From an uncultured Eubacteriales bacterium (GTDB lineage Bacteria > Bacillota > Clostridia > Oscillospirales > Oscillospiraceae), in the NCBI GenBank assembly GCA_900554705.1, contig USIH01000003.1:1-39837 (forward strand): DNA of 39,837 nucleotides. Direction: 5' to 3'. Shown here one piece after another: positions 24,582 to 34,064 of the stretch. Every line of letters begins with the position of its first letter. Positions within the stretch are counted from its first letter, which is position 1. Both the position numbers and the translations under genes were made by a program. The notes under the pieces are model-generated. The model was not told the DNA's origin and searched no databases. It saw nothing but the letters and a program-made list of their open reading frames with translations.

Positions 24582-27011
24582 ATGGAAAAGCAAGCAAACA
24601 AAAAGAAGGAAAAGCGCAGCAGTGAGAATATGATGCAGCTCAACGAGATGCTGCGCCGTGTGTGCGGCTGCGGCCTGAAGGATGCGACCGAAAAGCAGGT
24701 GTACCGTGCGCTGTGCAGCCTGCTGCGTGAAAATTTGACCGAGAAAAACGGGAGCTTCAACAGCTCCGTTGCACAGAAGGAAGGCAAGCAGGTCTATTAT
24801 ATGTCGATGGAGTTCCTTGTCGGCACCAGCCTGCGCAACAACCTCTTCAATCTCGGCCTCGAGCAGGACTTCCGCGAAGGCCTGAAGGAATACGGCTTTG
24901 ACATCGACTCGATCTACGCGCTTGAGCCGGACGCGGGTCTTGGCAACGGCGGCCTCGGCCGTCTGGCCTCCTGCTACATGGATGCGGCCACCGGTCTTGG
25001 CTATCCCGTCACCGGCTTCTCCATCCGCTATGAGTTCGGTATCTTCCGTCAGAAGATCGTTGACGGTTGGCAGATGGAATTTCCGGACAACTGGCTGGAA
25101 ATGGGCGACGTATGGCTCCACTCACGCGAGGACGACGCCGTAGAGGTCAAGTTCGGCGGCGAAGTGCGCGAATGGATGGACAACGGAAAATTCAAGGTCG
25201 CACAGGTCGGCTACAACTCCGTCACCGCCGTGCCGCACGACCTGTTCATCTCCGGCTACCACAGCAAGGTCGCCAACCGCCTAATCCTCTGGAGCGCCAA
25301 GCTGCCGCAGAGCTTCGATATGGCTGCCTTCTCCCGCGGCGACTATGTCCGTGCGCTGGAGCAGAACGCCATGGCCGAGACGATCTCCAAGGTGCTCTAC
25401 CCCGCCGACGATCATATTCAGGGCAAGCGCCTGCGCCTGAAGCAGCAGTATCTCCTTGTCTCCGCCTCTTTGCAGAGCATCGTGCGCGACCACATGAAGA
25501 AGTACCGCACGCTGGATAACCTTGCGGAGAAGGTCGCGATCCACATCAACGACACCCATCCGGCGCTCTGCGTGCCGGAGCTGATGCGTATCTTGGTCGA
25601 CGACTACGAGTACGGCTGGGATCGCGCGTGGGAGATCGCCTGCCGGACCCTTTCCTACACGAACCACACCGTCATGAGCGAGGCGCTGGAGCGCTGGAAC
25701 GTGGATCTCTTCCGCGAGCAGCTGCCGCGCATCTATACGATCTGCGTGGAGATCAACCGCCGCCTGCTTGAGCACCTCACCGCCGCCTATCCCGGCGACT
25801 GGGGCAAGATCAACTATATGGCGGTCATCGCCGACAACGAGATCCGCATGGCGAACCTCTGCCTTGCCTGCTGCCATAAGATCAACGGTGTTTCCAAGCT
25901 GCACACCGACATCCTCCGCAACGGCATTTTCCGCGACTACTGCCAGCTCACGCCGGATCGCTTCCTCAACGTGACCAACGGCATCGCCTACCGCCGCTGG
26001 CTCTGCCAGTCCAACCCCCTGCTGACCGACTATCTCTCCAAGCTCATCGGCGACGGTTTCCTCAAGGATGCCCGCGCGCTGGAGAGCCTCTTGAAGTATG
26101 CCGACGACAAGCAGGTGCAGGCCGATCTGCGCGCCATCAAGCGCAAGAACAAGGAGCGCCTTGCGGCGCTGATCGCGGAGCGCAACGGCGTGCGCGTCGA
26201 TCCGGACTCCATCTTCGACATTCAGATCAAGCGCCTGCACGAGTATAAGCGTCAGCTGCTGAACATCCTGCACGTGCTGCATCTCTATCGCCAGATCAAG
26301 GCCGATCCGCGCGGCGATTGGCAGCCGCGTACCTTCATCTTCGCCGCGAAGGCCTCTGCGGGCTATATCCGCGCCAAACAGATCATCAGCCTGATCGTCG
26401 CCGTCTCCGAGTTCATCAACGCCGATCCCGAGGTGCGCGACAAGCTCAAGGTCGTCTTCATCGAGGACTACAAGGTCTCCTTGGCCGAGATCATCATCCC
26501 CGCGGCGGACATCTCCGAGCAGATCTCCGTTGCCGGCAAGGAAGCCTCCGGCACCGGCAACATGAAGCTCATGATCAACGGCGCCGTCACCATCGGCACG
26601 CTCGACGGAGCGAACGTGGAGATCCACGAGCAGGTGGGCGACGACAACATCTTCCTGTTCGGCATGAAGGCGCACGAAGTCGACGAGCTGTGGCGCAAGG
26701 GTTACAACCCCAACGACTACCTGACCGACGAGCTGCGCGCTGTCCTCGATATGCTGACCTCCGGCATCCTCGGCCAGCGCTTTGACGATCTGGTCGCGTC
26801 CCTGCTGACAAGCCGCTTCGGCGTGGCCGATCCCTATATGACCGTCGCGGACTTCACGGACTACACGCGCGCGCAGAAGCTCGTTGCGCAGACCTACCGC
26901 GATGCAGAAAAGTTTGGCCGTATGTCCATCACCAACATCGCCAAGGCGGGCATTTTCTCCTCCGACCGCGCGGTCGAGGAGTATGCCGAGAACATCTGGT
27001 ATCTGAAGTAA
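24582..27011 (+). CDS. glgP: Glycogen/alpha-glucan phosphorylase
   Basis: An 809-aa GT35 phosphorylase that releases glucose 1-phosphate from alpha-1,4-glucan. Diagnostic PLP-binding motif EASGTGNMKLMINGA holds Lys662; the N-terminal MEFLVGTSLRNN, GNGGLGRLASCYMDA and HINDTHPAL motifs are intact. The short basic N-terminus (KQANKKKEKRSS) lacks the regulatory site of animal enzymes. ATG with TAGGAGG upstream. Only one base separates its stop from the GH13 gene, indicating translational coupling of glycogen breakdown enzymes. Confidence 0.97.
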   Translation: MEKQANKKKEKRSSENMMQLNEMLRRVCGCGLKDATEKQVYRALCSLLRENLTEKNGSFNSSVAQKEGKQVYYMSMEFLVGTSLRNNLFNLGLEQDFREGLKEYGFDIDSIYALEPDAGLGNGGLGRLASCYMDAATGLGYPVTGFSIRYEFGIFRQKIVDGWQMEFPDNWLEMGDVWLHSREDDAVEVKFGGEVREWMDNGKFKVAQVGYNSVTAVPHDLFISGYHSKVANRLILWSAKLPQSFDMAAFSRGDYVRALEQNAMAETISKVLYPADDHIQGKRLRLKQQYLLVSASLQSIVRDHMKKYRTLDNLAEKVAIHINDTHPALCVPELMRILVDDYEYGWDRAWEIACRTLSYTNHTVMSEALERWNVDLFREQLPRIYTICVEINRRLLEHLTAAYPGDWGKINYMAVIADNEIRMANLCLACCHKINGVSKLHTDILRNGIFRDYCQLTPDRFLNVTNGIAYRRWLCQSNPLLTDYLSKLIGDGFLKDARALESLLKYADDKQVQADLRAIKRKNKERLAALIAERNGVRVDPDSIFDIQIKRLHEYKRQLLNILHVLHLYRQIKADPRGDWQPRTFIFAAKASAGYIRAKQIISLIVAVSEFINADPEVRDKLKVVFIEDYKVSLAEIIIPAADISEQISVAGKEASGTGNMKLMINGAVTIGTLDGANVEIHEQVGDDNIFLFGMKAHEVDELWRKGYNPNDYLTDELRAVLDMLTSGILGQRFDDLVASLLTSRFGVADPYMTVADFTDYTRAQKLVAQTYRDAEKFGRMSITNIAKAGIFSSDRAVEEYAENIWYLK

Positions 27012-27012
27012 G

Positions 27013-28869
27013 ATGCGGATCCTGTTCGACAGCCGAAATACCGCCTACAAGACCCCCTTCGGAACGCTCCGGAGGGGGGAGCGGTGCACTCTGCGCCTTG
27101 AGATTCCGGAGGATTGCGGTGCCGTGGGCGCAAAGCTCATGCTGGAGGACTGCGACGGCGCGGCGGCGGGGGAGTTCCCCTTCGAAAAAGAGCCAGCCTG
27201 CGGCCGCTCCGGCTACGCCGCCTATCGCTGCGTCTTTGCTCCGGAGGCGAACGGGCTCTACTTCTACTGGTTTTATGTAAACAAGAAAGAGGGCGGCTTC
27301 CGCCTGTTCCGTCAGGGGAGCGACACGAACATGGAGGCGGGCGACAAGTGGCAGCTTTCCGTCATCCCCGAGGACTTCACCGTGCCGGATTATGCGCGCG
27401 GTGCCGTCATGTATCAGATCTTCCCCGACCGCTTCTTCCGCAGCGGCGCGTGCGACCTGACCGCGAAGCTGCGCCCGTTTTCCCTGCATGAGCGCTGGGA
27501 GGACACGCCGCGCTATACGGCCGACGAGGCGGGCAACTGGTGCAGCGATTTCTTCGGCGGCAACCTGCGCGGAATTTGTGAAAAACTTCCGTATCTAAAA
27601 GAATTGGGCGTCAAAATTCTCTATTTTAACCCGATCTTTATGGCATTTTCCAACCACCGCTATGACACGGCGGACTATAAGCGCGTCGATCCCATGTTGG
27701 GAAACGAGGAGGATTTCCGGTCGCTCTGCGCGCAGGCGCACCGCCTTGGGATGCGTGTCGTGTTAGACGGCGTTTTTTCCCACACGGGCAGCAACAGCGT
27801 CTACTTTGACGCGAAGCACCTGTTCGGAAACGGCGCGGTCAGCGATCCGAACTCGCCCTATCGCTCGTGGTACCGCTTCCGCCGTTACCCCGACGACTAC
27901 GACGCTTGGTGGAACACCCCGACCCTGCCGAACGTCGAGGAGCTGGAACCAAGTTATGTAAACTACGTGATCGAGGATGACGACTCCGTCCTTGCCCATT
28001 GGCTCGGCCTCGGCGCGGACGGCTTCCGCCTCGACGTGGTCGACGAGCTGCCGGACGAATTTGTTGCGCGGCTCAAGCGCCGCCTGCGCGCGCTCAAGCC
28101 GGACGCGCTGCTTATCGGCGAGGTCTGGGAGGACGCGTCAAACAAGCGCGCCTACGGCGTGTCGCGGCGCTATTTTGTCAACGGCGAGCTTGACAGCGCG
28201 ATGAACTACCCGTGGCGCAAGGCGATCATTGATTTTGCTCTCGGAAACGACGACGGATCCGCGCTGGGCGAGTGCATTATGACCCTTGCGGAGAATTACC
28301 CGCCGCAGGTGCTCCACTGCGTGATGAACCTCCTCGGCAGCCACGACACGGCGCGTATCCTCACCGTTCTCGGCGACGGCGGCTTTTCCGGCAGCAAGGC
28401 GGAAAAGGCAGAGCGCTTTCTCACCGCGGCGCAGCGCGCGGAGGCGGTCGGGCGGCTGCGCCTTGCGTCCTTCCTTCAGTTCACCTTACCCGGCGCACCC
28501 TGCATCTATTACGGCGACGAGGCGGGCATGGAGGGCTTCGAGGATCCCTTCTGCCGCCGCACCTATCCTTGGGGCAGGGAAGACAAGGACCTGCTTTCGT
28601 GGTATCACGCGCTCACCGCGTTGAGAAACGGCATGGAAGCGCTGAAATGCGGCGATGTGCGCGTGACCGAGGCAGGAGGCGGACGCCTTGCCTTCACACG
28701 TTCTACTGCGCGGGAACACGTGGAGATTTATGTAAACCAAACGGCGCAGCGCTGGCAGCTTCCCACCGCCGACGAGCTGTGCTTTGCCTCCGGTGCCGAT
28801 TTTGACGGCGTGCGCTGGTCACTCGAACCGAATGGCTTTGCGCTCACAAAATCGGCGGAACCGGCATAG
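27013..28869 (+). CDS. GH13 alpha-glucan hydrolase (cyclomaltodextrinase/neopullulanase-like)
   Basis: A 618-aa GH13 enzyme without signal peptide, so intracellular. An N-terminal beta-sandwich (about 1-130, CBM34-like position) precedes the barrel starting GAVMYQIFPDRFF, a typical neopullulanase/maltogenic-amylase entry. Catalytic residues: nucleophile D341 (GFRLDVVDE), acid/base E370 (LIGEVWED), and D445 (GSHDTAR); NHRYDTADY and DGVFSHTG are the conserved regions I and its neighbours. It probably trims limit dextrins or maltodextrins left by GlgP. Last gene of the glycogen operon. Exact specificity (debranching, cyclodextrin or alpha-1,4) is not determinable. Confidence 0.92.
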   Translation: MRILFDSRNTAYKTPFGTLRRGERCTLRLEIPEDCGAVGAKLMLEDCDGAAAGEFPFEKEPACGRSGYAAYRCVFAPEANGLYFYWFYVNKKEGGFRLFRQGSDTNMEAGDKWQLSVIPEDFTVPDYARGAVMYQIFPDRFFRSGACDLTAKLRPFSLHERWEDTPRYTADEAGNWCSDFFGGNLRGICEKLPYLKELGVKILYFNPIFMAFSNHRYDTADYKRVDPMLGNEEDFRSLCAQAHRLGMRVVLDGVFSHTGSNSVYFDAKHLFGNGAVSDPNSPYRSWYRFRRYPDDYDAWWNTPTLPNVEELEPSYVNYVIEDDDSVLAHWLGLGADGFRLDVVDELPDEFVARLKRRLRALKPDALLIGEVWEDASNKRAYGVSRRYFVNGELDSAMNYPWRKAIIDFALGNDDGSALGECIMTLAENYPPQVLHCVMNLLGSHDTARILTVLGDGGFSGSKAEKAERFLTAAQRAEAVGRLRLASFLQFTLPGAPCIYYGDEAGMEGFEDPFCRRTYPWGREDKDLLSWYHALTALRNGMEALKCGDVRVTEAGGGRLAFTRSTAREHVEIYVNQTAQRWQLPTADELCFASGADFDGVRWSLEPNGFALTKSAEPA

Positions 28870-28896
28870 AATAAAGGATAGAAATAGGAGGTATCC

Positions 28897-30585
28897 ATGA
28901 AATTTTCCGAGATTCCCTACAAGCGCCCCGATGTGGAGCACCTGAAAAAGGAGCTTACCGCGCTCACCGAAACGATTGCGAGCGCCGCGACGGCGGAGGA
29001 GCAGATCGCCGCCTTTGACAGGGCGACGGCGCTTGAGACGGACTATGTGACCCTCAGCTCCATCGCGTATGTCCGCAATACCATCAATACCGCAGACCCC
29101 TTTTATGATGCCGAGCGGGAATACTTTGACGAGATCGGGCCGGAGCTGAGCGCCGTGACCAACGCGCTGGAGGCGGCGCTGCTGGATTCGCCCTTCCGCG
29201 CCGCGCTCGAGGCGCACTACGGCAAGCTCCTGTTCCAAAACATGGAGATTTCCCGCCGCAGCTTCAAGCCCGAGCTGATCCCGCTGATGCAGGAGGCCGG
29301 AAAGCTCGAGGCGCGCTATCAGAAGCTCTATGCCTCGATGACCGTCGATTTTGACGGCAAGACCATGCCCCTGCCCATGCTGGGAAAATACAAGCAGAGC
29401 GACGACCGCGCCGTGCGCCGCGCCGCTTTTGAGGCGGAGGGCAAGGTGTTCGACGAGCATCGCGAGGAGCTTGACGAGATCTTCGACAAGCTGGTAAAGA
29501 ACCGCAACGCGCAGGGCAGGATGCTTGGCTACGAGAACTATATCCGGCTGGGCTACGACCGTCTGGGCAGAAACTGCTACGGCGCGCAGGAGCTGCGCGA
29601 CTTCCGCGAGCAGATCGCCCGCGACCTTGTGCCGATCGTTGCACAGGTCAAGGAGGCGCAGAGAAAGCGCATTGGCGTGGATCGCCTGTGCGTTTATGAC
29701 AACGACTACCGTTTCCCGGACGGCAACCCCATGCCGGAGGGCACGCCCGAGGAGATCCTGGCCGCCGGTAAGGCAATGTATCAGCAGCTCAGTCCGGAGA
29801 CGAAGACCTTCATTGAGGAGATGTTCGATGCCGAGATGTTCGACGTCCTCTCGCGCGACGGCAAAGCGCCCGGCGGCTACTGCACGAGCTTCCCGAATTA
29901 CCGCCTGCCCTTCATCTTCTCAAACTTCAACGGGACGGCCGGCGATGTGGATGTCCTGACTCACGAGGCGGGTCACGCGTTTGCCTTCTACCGCTCCATG
30001 CACTCGAATATCCATCCTTCGCTCCAGCAGCCGACGATCGAGGCGTGCGAATGCCATTCCATGAGCATGGAGTTCCTCACGCAGGACTTCCACAAGGACT
30101 TTTTCGGCAAAAACACGCGGAAGTACGAGCTGGCGCACTGCGAGGGCAGCCTCGACTTCATCCCCTACGGCTGCATGATCGACGAGTTCCAGCATCGGAT
30201 GTACGAAAACGAGGATCTCACGCCCGACGAGCGCAACGAGGTCTGGCGCGAGCTGGAGCACAAGTACCGTCCGTGGCTGGACATGGACGCGCTGCCGTTC
30301 TACGGCCGCTATGCCCACTGGCAGTGGAAGCTCCATGTCTATCTCTACCCCCTGTACTACATAGACTACTGCATGGCACAGACGGTCGCCTTCCAGCTCT
30401 GGATGCTCTCCCTGAAGGATCGCGGCGAGGCGTGGAAGCGCTACCTGTCCTTTGTCGATGCGGCCGGAACCAAGACTTTCGCGGATCTCTGCCGCAGCGC
30501 CGGTCTGCGCGTTCCCTACGAGTCTGGCGTCATCCGCGAGATCAGCGCGGGCATCCGCGACTGGCTGCTTGCAAACGAGTCATAA
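28897..30585 (+). CDS. M3-family oligoendopeptidase
   Basis: A 562-aa zinc metallopeptidase of the M3B (PepF-like) group that cleaves oligopeptides in the cytoplasm. The zinc site is HEAGH (residues 356-360), with a downstream EACECHSMSMEFL segment giving the third ligand Glu. No signal peptide. ATG with AGGAGG seven bases upstream, 27 bases after the GH13 stop, so it could be co-transcribed with the glycogen operon, though the topic differs. It lies immediately upstream of the peptide importer region and could process imported peptides. Confidence 0.92.
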   Translation: MKFSEIPYKRPDVEHLKKELTALTETIASAATAEEQIAAFDRATALETDYVTLSSIAYVRNTINTADPFYDAEREYFDEIGPELSAVTNALEAALLDSPFRAALEAHYGKLLFQNMEISRRSFKPELIPLMQEAGKLEARYQKLYASMTVDFDGKTMPLPMLGKYKQSDDRAVRRAAFEAEGKVFDEHREELDEIFDKLVKNRNAQGRMLGYENYIRLGYDRLGRNCYGAQELRDFREQIARDLVPIVAQVKEAQRKRIGVDRLCVYDNDYRFPDGNPMPEGTPEEILAAGKAMYQQLSPETKTFIEEMFDAEMFDVLSRDGKAPGGYCTSFPNYRLPFIFSNFNGTAGDVDVLTHEAGHAFAFYRSMHSNIHPSLQQPTIEACECHSMSMEFLTQDFHKDFFGKNTRKYELAHCEGSLDFIPYGCMIDEFQHRMYENEDLTPDERNEVWRELEHKYRPWLDMDALPFYGRYAHWQWKLHVYLYPLYYIDYCMAQTVAFQLWMLSLKDRGEAWKRYLSFVDAAGTKTFADLCRSAGLRVPYESGVIREISAGIRDWLLANES

Positions 30586-30976
30586 ACCGCTTTTATCGAC
30601 GGCAATACACAAAAGTCCACCGCACGCGCACAGCTAAAGTCCTTCTGTCCGTGCAGCATGAATATTCGGTATACAGTGCATAAATCATGCAAAATCTTTT
30701 TCGCGCAAAAGAAAAGCGCAACGCGCTTTGTGGCTCCGTTTGCAGCGTGACCCGTCAAATAAAGCAAAAAACGGGCATTTTCACCAAAAATACGACTTCA
30801 TTTTGTACACAGTGACGAAGTTTGCGGAAAATTGAAACAGGCGGTTTTGGCAAAAGCACGACTTTTTCTGAGAACTACTAAAAATTCATTTTTTGTGTTG
30901 ATTATGAGCGGGAAATGTGGTATAGTGTCTTAAACCCAAGAGATCCCACTGCCGCACAAATGCGTGAGGTGAACCA
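30586..30976. other. 391-base intergenic region before the peptide importer operon
   Basis: AT-richer non-coding stretch. It contains a small hairpin AAAGCGC-AAC-GCGCTTT (30713-30729) without a U-tract and a promoter at 30898-30926. No gene, RNA or clear terminator for the M3 peptidase gene is seen. Confidence 0.6.
30898..30926 (+). promoter_or_regulatory. Sigma-A promoter of the peptide importer operon
   Basis: TTGATT (30898-30903) and TATAGT (30921-30926) with a 17-base spacer, 50 bases upstream of the GTG-started membrane protein gene. No second good promoter is seen before the binding-protein gene. Confidence 0.7.
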
Positions 30977-31543
30977 GTGTTTTCGAAGAAGTATACAAAG
31001 GACTACCGCTTAGAGCCGTCGATGAACGCCCGCGGGCGACTGACGGACGAGACGATCTACTGCGGCGCGTACTACGATTTCCGTGCCGCGCCCGCGCAGC
31101 GAAAGAAGAGCGCCGCCGTTTTGCTGGTGCAGACGCTGCTTGCCGTTGCGACGATGAGCGTCCCGCTCTTCTCGAACGGAGACTATGCGCGTAAGTTCTA
31201 CCTCTTCCTTCCGCTCGCGCTCCTGCTCGTGCCGTGCTATCTGCTGATCCTTGCGCTTGTCCGCCTGCGAACCTATCGCCCGCCGCTGACGCGCAAGCAG
31301 AGCGACCTGCTCGCGGGTCGCGCGCGGTTCGGCGCGCTGCTGCTGCTCCTTTTCGGCGCCGCCGGTGCGGTCGCCTCGACGGTGTACTATTTTCTGGAGG
31401 CCCCCCGCGGTCTGGACGCGCTTGCCTGTGCGCTGAGCATCGTCCGTCTGGCCGACGGGATCTGGGCATTTTCTACGCGCCGCGCGTTTGAAATGGTGGC
31501 GCTCGACCCGCCTTCCAAATCGGAGGAAGGCACATCATCGTAA
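30977..31543 (+). CDS. Four-helix membrane protein of unknown function, GTG start
   Basis: A 188-aa protein not assigned to a known family. Four hydrophobic segments are visible: AAVLLVQTLLAVATMSVPL (about 52-70), LFLPLALLLVPCYLLILAL (77-95), FGALLLLLFGAAGAVASTVY (117-136) and ALSIVRLADGIWAF (153-166). The N-terminal 50 residues are polar and cytoplasmic by the positive-inside rule. Start is GTG, with GAGG seven bases upstream. Its stop is 50 bases before the peptide-binding lipoprotein, so it is the first gene of that operon. A role in the importer or its regulation is only a guess by position. Confidence 0.75.
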   Translation: MFSKKYTKDYRLEPSMNARGRLTDETIYCGAYYDFRAAPAQRKKSAAVLLVQTLLAVATMSVPLFSNGDYARKFYLFLPLALLLVPCYLLILALVRLRTYRPPLTRKQSDLLAGRARFGALLLLLFGAAGAVASTVYYFLEAPRGLDALACALSIVRLADGIWAFSTRRAFEMVALDPPSKSEEGTSS

Positions 31544-31549
31544 TTCTTA

Positions 31550-31562
31550 CCGTGATTCACGG
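31550..31562 (+). promoter_or_regulatory. Small hairpin in the leader of the binding-protein gene
   Basis: CCGTG-ATT-CACGG forms a five-bp stem whose right arm runs into a first GGAGG. A second GGAGG (before the true ATG) lies within a three-codon open frame ATG GAG GTA TAA at 31577-31588. Possible translational control; weak evidence. Confidence 0.3.
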
Positions 31563-31593
31563 AGGAATAAATTTATATGGAGGTATAAAGGAA

Positions 31594-34020
31594 ATGAAAA
31601 AGAATTCCGCACGGATCCTTGCCGTTCTCCTTGTTCTCTGCATGGTAGTTACCCTCTTTGCAGGCTGCAAGAAGAAGGATAAGGCCCCCGAAAGCACGAC
31701 TCCGAAGACCGAGACCCCCGCAATTTCTGAGTCTGCTTCGTCCACCCCCGTTTCCACCGAACCTGAGCCGGAGAACAACTATCCGGACTATCCCGAGAAG
31801 CAGGTTCCCGCTGGAAGCGACGCTGCCGCATCTTACACCGGTGGCGACACTCTGCTGGTCGCTTACGACCCGTTCTCCTCTAAGTTCTCCCCGTTCTTCG
31901 CAAGCAGCGGCTACGATCAGGACGTCGTGTCCATGACCGGCCTCGGCCTGCTGACGACCGACCGCGAGGGCAACCCCATCTATGACGCGATCGACGGCGA
32001 GACCCGTTCTTACAACGGTAAGGACTACACCTACAACGGCATCGCCGACCTGAAGGTCATCGAGAACGAAGACGGCACGGTTGACTACGACTTCAACCTG
32101 GCCACCAACGTCAAGTGGCAGGACGGCACCCCCGTCACCATCGACGACGTTATCTACTCCATGTACGTCTATGCTGACCCCACCTATGACGGCGCCAGCA
32201 CCTTCTACGCCATTCCGATCGAGGGCATGGAAGAGTACCGCTCCGGCATGGACTCCCTGGCCAACGTCATCCTTGCCGCCGGCCCCGACGCCGTTGCTGA
32301 TGCAGCGGGCGCAGAGGCGACCGAGTACTTCTGGAGGGCGTTCAACGCCGCCGGCGTTAAGTTCGCGCAGAGCATTGCCGACTACGTCCTCGCCGCTTAC
32401 GGCGAAGAGTACGGCGCTGTGGACTTCCCGTCCGCTGTTGCTCTCTGGGGCTTTGAGGCCAACGACGCCGAAGAGATGTGGGCAAAGATCGTTGAGAAGT
32501 ACGGCTACGACATCTCCGACGACGGCATCAACAAGGAAGTCGCTACCGACTCCATCGGCGACCTGCTCAACGCTGAGCTGGGCGACCGCGTCGCCGAGTA
32601 CGCCAAGGGCGTTCAGACCGGCGAAAGCGCTCCGAACATCTCCGGCATCATCCGTATGTCCGACCACTCCGTGCGTGTCCACACCACGAAGGTCGATGCT
32701 CCGGCGATCTATCACGTCGGCGTTACCGTCGTCCCGATGAGCTACTATGGCGATCCCGCCGAGTACGACTATGCGAACAACAAGTTCGGCTTCACCAAGG
32801 GCGACCTGAGCAAGCTCCGTGAAGAGAAGTACATGAGCAACCCCATGGGCGGCGGCCCGTACAAGTTCGTCTCCTTCAAGAACGGCACCGTTACCTTCGA
32901 GGCCAACGAGAACTACTTCAAGGGCACCCCGAAGATCAAGACCGTCCTCTTCCAGGAAATCCAGAACGCCGACCGTATCAGCGGCGTTGAGAGCGGCAAT
33001 GTTGACTGCGGCGAGATCGCGATGAGCGTCGCTGTTGCAGATGTCGTTCGTGAAAAGAACAAAAACGGCGAGCTGGTTGACGGCGACGTCATCCACACCT
33101 CCCTCGTTGACAACCTCGGCTATGGCTACGTCGGCATCAACGCGCTGAACGTTAAGGTCGGCAGCGACTCCGGCTCCGAGGAATCCAAGAACCTGCGCAA
33201 GGCGCTGATGACCGTTCTGGCTGTCTATCGTGACACCTCCGTCGCCTCCTTCTATGGCGAGCTGGCTTCCGTCATCGAGTACCCGATCTCCAACACCTCC
33301 TGGGCAGCTCCGCGTCCCACCGACGAGGGCTACAAGAGAGCTTACTCCGTCGACGTTGACGGCAACGACATCTACACCGCCGACATGACCGAGCCGGAGC
33401 GCTATGAGGCTGCTCTGAAGGCTGCGCTCGGCTTCTTCGAGGCCGCCGGCTACACCGTCAAGGACGGCAAGCTGACCGCTGCTCCCGAAGGCGCGAAGCT
33501 CGAGTATGAGCTGATCATCCCCGGCGACGGCACCGGCAACCACCCCGCGTTCTCCATGGTCACCGATGCGCACAACGCTCTGGAAACCATCGGCATGAAC
33601 CTCATCATCAACGATCCGGCCGACTCCAACGAACTGTGGGATAAGCAGGATGCGAACCTCCACGAGCTGTGGGCTGCTGCTTGGGGCTCCACGGTCGATC
33701 CCGATATGTATCAGGTCTACCACTCCAGCAACATCATCGGCGCCGTTGGCGGTACCGGTTCGAACAAGTACAACATCACTTCCGATGTGCTTGACAACCT
33801 CATCATGGAAGGCCGCAGCTCCGCGGATCAGGCTTACCGTAAGGCCGTCTACACCGACGCTCTGAAGGAAGTCATGGACTGGGGCGTTGAGCTTCCCACC
33901 TATCAGAGAAAGAACGCGATCATCTTCTCCGCTGAGCGCGTCAACGTCTCCACCATCACTCCGGACATTACTCCGTTCTGGGGCTGGATGAGCGAGGTCG
34001 AAACGCTTGAGATGAACTAA
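31594..34020 (+). CDS. Extended peptide-binding lipoprotein (SBP family 5)
   Basis: An 808-aa oligopeptide/dipeptide-binding lipoprotein; usual length is about 530-550. Lipoprotein signal MKKNSARILAVLLVLCMVVT with lipobox LFAGC (Cys25), then a Ser/Thr/Pro/Glu-rich linker to about residue 75. Family 5 features: VKWQDGTPVTIDDVIYSMYV (173-192) and GGGPYKFVSFKNG. Roughly 130 residues of mainly helical sequence (about 218-345) are inserted between the lobe-I segment and APNISGIIRMSDHSV. Start at the ATG after TATAAAGGAA; the frame is open further upstream without good cause. Codon use favours GCT, GTT and GAC more than its neighbours, as in highly expressed genes. A strong stem-loop follows the gene. 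Confidence 0.92.
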   Translation: MKKNSARILAVLLVLCMVVTLFAGCKKKDKAPESTTPKTETPAISESASSTPVSTEPEPENNYPDYPEKQVPAGSDAAASYTGGDTLLVAYDPFSSKFSPFFASSGYDQDVVSMTGLGLLTTDREGNPIYDAIDGETRSYNGKDYTYNGIADLKVIENEDGTVDYDFNLATNVKWQDGTPVTIDDVIYSMYVYADPTYDGASTFYAIPIEGMEEYRSGMDSLANVILAAGPDAVADAAGAEATEYFWRAFNAAGVKFAQSIADYVLAAYGEEYGAVDFPSAVALWGFEANDAEEMWAKIVEKYGYDISDDGINKEVATDSIGDLLNAELGDRVAEYAKGVQTGESAPNISGIIRMSDHSVRVHTTKVDAPAIYHVGVTVVPMSYYGDPAEYDYANNKFGFTKGDLSKLREEKYMSNPMGGGPYKFVSFKNGTVTFEANENYFKGTPKIKTVLFQEIQNADRISGVESGNVDCGEIAMSVAVADVVREKNKNGELVDGDVIHTSLVDNLGYGYVGINALNVKVGSDSGSEESKNLRKALMTVLAVYRDTSVASFYGELASVIEYPISNTSWAAPRPTDEGYKRAYSVDVDGNDIYTADMTEPERYEAALKAALGFFEAAGYTVKDGKLTAAPEGAKLEYELIIPGDGTGNHPAFSMVTDAHNALETIGMNLIINDPADSNELWDKQDANLHELWAAAWGSTVDPDMYQVYHSSNIIGAVGGTGSNKYNITSDVLDNLIMEGRSSADQAYRKAVYTDALKEVMDWGVELPTYQRKNAIIFSAERVNVSTITPDITPFWGWMSEVETLEMN

Positions 34021-34064
34021 TCTCCGGCAGCTTTCGCTAAGCAATAGTTCTATTCACCTGAACG

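Noticed and set aside
30713-30729. A terminator for the M3 peptidase gene
   Set aside because: Only a seven-bp stem with a three-base loop, no U-tract, and about 130 bases from the stop codon.
31573-34044. An 823-codon open frame on the minus strand opposite the peptide-binding protein gene
   Set aside because: Its antisense partner has a lipoprotein signal, family motifs and a ribosome site. Long antisense frames are expected in GC-rich DNA with C-ending codons; this one has no recognisable domain.
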